Shown: positions 5,080-7,036 of the stretch, one piece after another
How positions within the stretch are numbered: the stretch's first letter is position 1
How the letters are laid out: the number at the start of each line of letters is the position of its first letter
Origin: JBGPIK01 sp041484845
Lineage (GTDB): Bacteria; Desulfobacterota; Binatia; UBA9968
Assembly (NCBI GenBank): GCA_041484845.1
Contig: JBGPIK010000363.1
Location: 1 to 7,036 of the forward strand
Direction of reading: 5' to 3'
Length of the DNA: 7,036 nucleotides
Notes under the pieces: model-generated
The model's input: only the letters and a program-made list of their open reading frames with translations
Database searches by the model: none
Told to the model about the DNA's origin: nothing
Made by a program: the position numbers and the translations under genes

Positions 5080-6792
5080 ATGGCGAACCTTGTTAAAGTC
5101 TTGTTGGTTGAACATTCAGAAGCGCACACAGACCTAATAGTTCGGGAAATGCGCAGGGGCGGTTACACCGTGGAATGTGAACGGGTAAATACACCCATGC
5201 GGATGTCCAACGCGCTGGTTGAGAAGAACTGGGATATCGTTATCTCGGACTATTACATGTCCAACTTTAACGGACATGATGCCTTGAAGGTTTTTAAGCG
5301 CTCGGGTCTTGATTGTCCGTTCATCATTGTGTCTGGGACTACTCTCGATGAAAGCGGCGTAGCCGTGACCGCGGCGGGTGCCGATGACTATCTAACGAAA
5401 GACAATTTAGAACGGTTAGTTCCCGTTGTGGACCGAGAATTGAGACAAGCAGAGGTGCGCCGTCAGTGGAATAAGGCGAACGAGAAACTTCAATATATCG
5501 CGTATCACGATGTGACGAGCGACCTTCCGAACTATTTATTCCTCCACGAAAAAATCGATTACGCGCTCGCCAACGCGAAGCGTGAAAAGAACCAAGTCGC
5601 TCTTGTGTCCATGAAAATAAATCGATTTCGGTTGATGAATGAGACTCTGGGCGACCAGCTGTTTGATCTTTTGTTAATACAGCTTGCGCGGCGTGTGCGT
5701 GGAGCTTTGGATCAGTCGCTTACTTTTGCGTGCCTGCGGAGTAATGAGTTTGGCGTCCTGGTACCCGTGACGAGCAGTTCCGACCATGCGGTGCAAATTG
5801 TGCATAGCATCATCAAAGCTCTGGAGCCTCCCTTTATTCTCCGAGAGGGTCTCAAGGTGGAGATACAAGCCAGCTTTGGGATCGCACTTTTCCCAGAACA
5901 CGCGACTGCTCCTGACCTGCTTCTCAAACGGGCACGTGCCGCACTGGGAACAGCTATAACGAACCGTCGCCAATATAATTTCTATTCCGGGGAACAATAT
6001 GAAAGCACGCACAATCAGCTTTCGCTGGTGACAGACCTACGCCGGGCGATCATCGAAAATGAGCTATTTCTCGTTTATCAACTCAAGGTGGATCTTCCAA
6101 CATTGCAGGTGACAGGAGCCGAGGCCCTTGTGCGATGGAAACATCCCAGCCTTGGCATCCTCACTCCTGACCACTTCATACCGTTAGCTGAACAAACCGG
6201 CCTGATCATGCCCCTTACTTTGTGGGTTCTAAACGAAGCGCTTCGGCAATGTCGTGTCTGGAATCAGGAATCCCGGCAGCTGACTGTGGCGGTAAATCTC
6301 TCGCCCTGGAATCTACAGTCTAGCGTGTTACCCGAGCAGATTAGGGGTTTGCTTGCTTCGTCTGGAGTCTCAGCTCCTCAGCTTGAACTTGAGATCACCG
6401 AAAGCGCACTCATGACAAACCCAACACAGGCCATGCAGATTCTCACCGCCATAAAGCAGATCGGGTTGCATTTATCTGTTGATGACTTTGGCACGGGTTA
6501 TTCCTCTCTAGCGCATCTTCATCGGCTACCCATCGACACGATCAAAATCGACAAATCTTTTGTCCGGAAGCTCGCCACCGAATCACGGGACGCTGTCATC
6601 GTGCGATCCACAATACAACTGGCCCACAATTTAGGTCTTAAGGTGGTTGCCGAGGGGGTCGAGAATCGGGAAACCTTGCGCATGCTTGTAACTATGGGTT
6701 GTGATATGGCTCAAGGTTATTACATAAGCCATCCGCGTCCCGCTGAGGAGTTGCTATGCGGGTTCGGTGATTGGCTCACCAATAAAGCGTAA
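5080..6792 (+). CDS. REC / degenerate GGDEF / EAL protein, predicted c-di-GMP phosphodiesterase
   Basis: This 570-residue cytoplasmic protein has three domains. The N-terminal receiver (about 5-125) keeps phosphoacceptor D57, S85 and K107 (GADDYLTKDNL), but the usual acidic pair is E11-H12, so metal binding may be weakened. The GGDEF domain (about 137-300) is degenerate: the signature site reads RSNEF (220-224) and YHDVTSDLPN replaces YHDxLTGLPN, so no cyclase activity is expected. The EAL domain (about 315-560) is complete, with E348-A-L, N406 in VNLS, E438 in EITE, D468-D469 in DDFGTGYSS, K489 in IKIDKSF, E525 in AEGVEN and Q545. It should hydrolyse c-di-GMP to pGpG, with phosphorylation of the receiver controlling it. 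The one odd spot is YQLKVDL where YQPKVDL is usual. ATG 5080 leads directly into the receiver's first strand, but its ribosome site is poor (AAGGAA is 18 bases away). Confidence 0.95.
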   Translation: MANLVKVLLVEHSEAHTDLIVREMRRGGYTVECERVNTPMRMSNALVEKNWDIVISDYYMSNFNGHDALKVFKRSGLDCPFIIVSGTTLDESGVAVTAAGADDYLTKDNLERLVPVVDRELRQAEVRRQWNKANEKLQYIAYHDVTSDLPNYLFLHEKIDYALANAKREKNQVALVSMKINRFRLMNETLGDQLFDLLLIQLARRVRGALDQSLTFACLRSNEFGVLVPVTSSSDHAVQIVHSIIKALEPPFILREGLKVEIQASFGIALFPEHATAPDLLLKRARAALGTAITNRRQYNFYSGEQYESTHNQLSLVTDLRRAIIENELFLVYQLKVDLPTLQVTGAEALVRWKHPSLGILTPDHFIPLAEQTGLIMPLTLWVLNEALRQCRVWNQESRQLTVAVNLSPWNLQSSVLPEQIRGLLASSGVSAPQLELEITESALMTNPTQAMQILTAIKQIGLHLSVDDFGTGYSSLAHLHRLPIDTIKIDKSFVRKLATESRDAVIVRSTIQLAHNLGLKVVAEGVENRETLRMLVTMGCDMAQGYYISHPRPAEELLCGFGDWLTNKA

Positions 6793-6878
6793 GCAATAGA
6801 CAATCCTAACGCTTTAAATGCCGTGCGCATTGATTCAGGCGAAAGACCGTATGGAAGCGGCGGAGACAATCCTTCTCC

Positions 6879-7036
6879 TCAGCAGTCAATACGGAAATGA
6901 CCAACCATTCGCTGCAGGTGTGCCTTGCGGAAAACGACTTCGATTTCCTTGAACTCCAAGACGAACCGGAGCTCCGGAGCATCGACCTGGAATATTTTCA
7001 GCCCGTTCGGCCCTTCAATGATCTTCATATCTCGGA
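6879..7036 (-). CDS. Possible small hypothetical protein, may extend beyond the window
   Basis: On the minus strand a frame runs to TGA 6881-6879 from ATG 7028-7026 (49 codons) and stays open to the window edge. LKIFQVDAPELRFVLEFKEIEVVFRKAHLQRMVGHFRID looks like strand-rich ordinary protein. Only CCGAG is visible before the ATG, so the true start may be outside. The opposite strand is also open here (ATG 6897 to the edge, acidic), but its product looks less natural and has no spaced ribosome site. It is convergent with the EAL gene. No family recognised. Confidence 0.4.
   Translation of the reverse strand, partial: RDMKIIEGPNGLKIFQVDAPELRFVLEFKEIEVVFRKAHLQRMVGHFRIDC

Noticed and set aside
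4862..5137. A 91-codon plus-strand frame upstream of and overlapping the EAL gene
   Set aside because: It overlaps the true receiver start in another frame, has no ribosome site and no family resemblance.
6783..6816. Inverted repeat TAAAGCGT / ACGCTTTA at the end of the EAL gene as a terminator
   Set aside because: The arm overlaps the stop codon, the loop is 18 bases, the stem is A/T-rich and no T-tract follows.

Overview
The window reads as a stretch of bacterial chromosome, probably from a soil or environmental Gram-negative with moderately high G+C. The competence-type ComM protein, the DedA-rhodanese fusion, DoxX and the YcaC-like hydrolase would fit Verrucomicrobiota, Acidobacteriota or Proteobacteria. 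No rRNA or other strong marker is present, so the phylum call is weak. The right half (about 3650-5100) looks more A/T-rich by eye than the left half.

Layout. 1-397 (+) is the 3' end of comM, a Mg-chelatase-like AAA+ gene. 398-640 holds no convincing gene and is the convergent end of comM and the minus-strand cluster. On the minus strand, read right to left, come a doubtful small ORF (3495-3226), a YcaC-type isochorismatase-family hydrolase (3157-2450), a 19-codon ORF with a strong ribosome site and a hairpin on each side (2339-2280), a DoxX-family membrane protein (2144-1695) and a DedA membrane protein fused to a C-terminal rhodanese domain (1618-641). Starting divergently at 3511 (+) is a short, probably truncated addiction-module antitoxin with a good promoter and ribosome site but no recognisable toxin. 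The plus strand then carries a signalling group: a stand-alone receiver protein (3944-4393), an unrecognised 68-residue protein (4461-4667) and a three-domain REC / degenerate GGDEF / intact EAL protein (5080-6792). The last 160 bases hold a possible small minus-strand gene that may run off the window.

Most notable point. The DedA-rhodanese reading frame is interrupted by a single TGA at 811-809, two codons after the predicted catalytic cysteine. From memory of the family, this position is normally a second Cys (YC-x-C-PNEAT...). The frame stays fully rhodanese-like for 55 more codons and ends at TAA 643-641. A perfect 6-bp hairpin with a CGGGU loop begins 15 nt after the TGA, which puts the loop where bacterial SECIS elements place theirs. 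A selenocysteine-containing, membrane-tethered rhodanese is therefore a serious possibility. A recent nonsense mutation (TGC to TGA) or a sequencing error is the main alternative. No selenocysteine machinery is visible in this window.

How the genes may work together. The minus-strand set (cysteine hydrolase, DoxX, DedA-rhodanese) looks like a redox/sulfur or membrane-stress cluster, although gaps and hairpins suggest it is not one simple operon. The plus-strand set is a phosphorelay / cyclic-di-GMP group in which the large protein should degrade c-di-GMP rather than make it.
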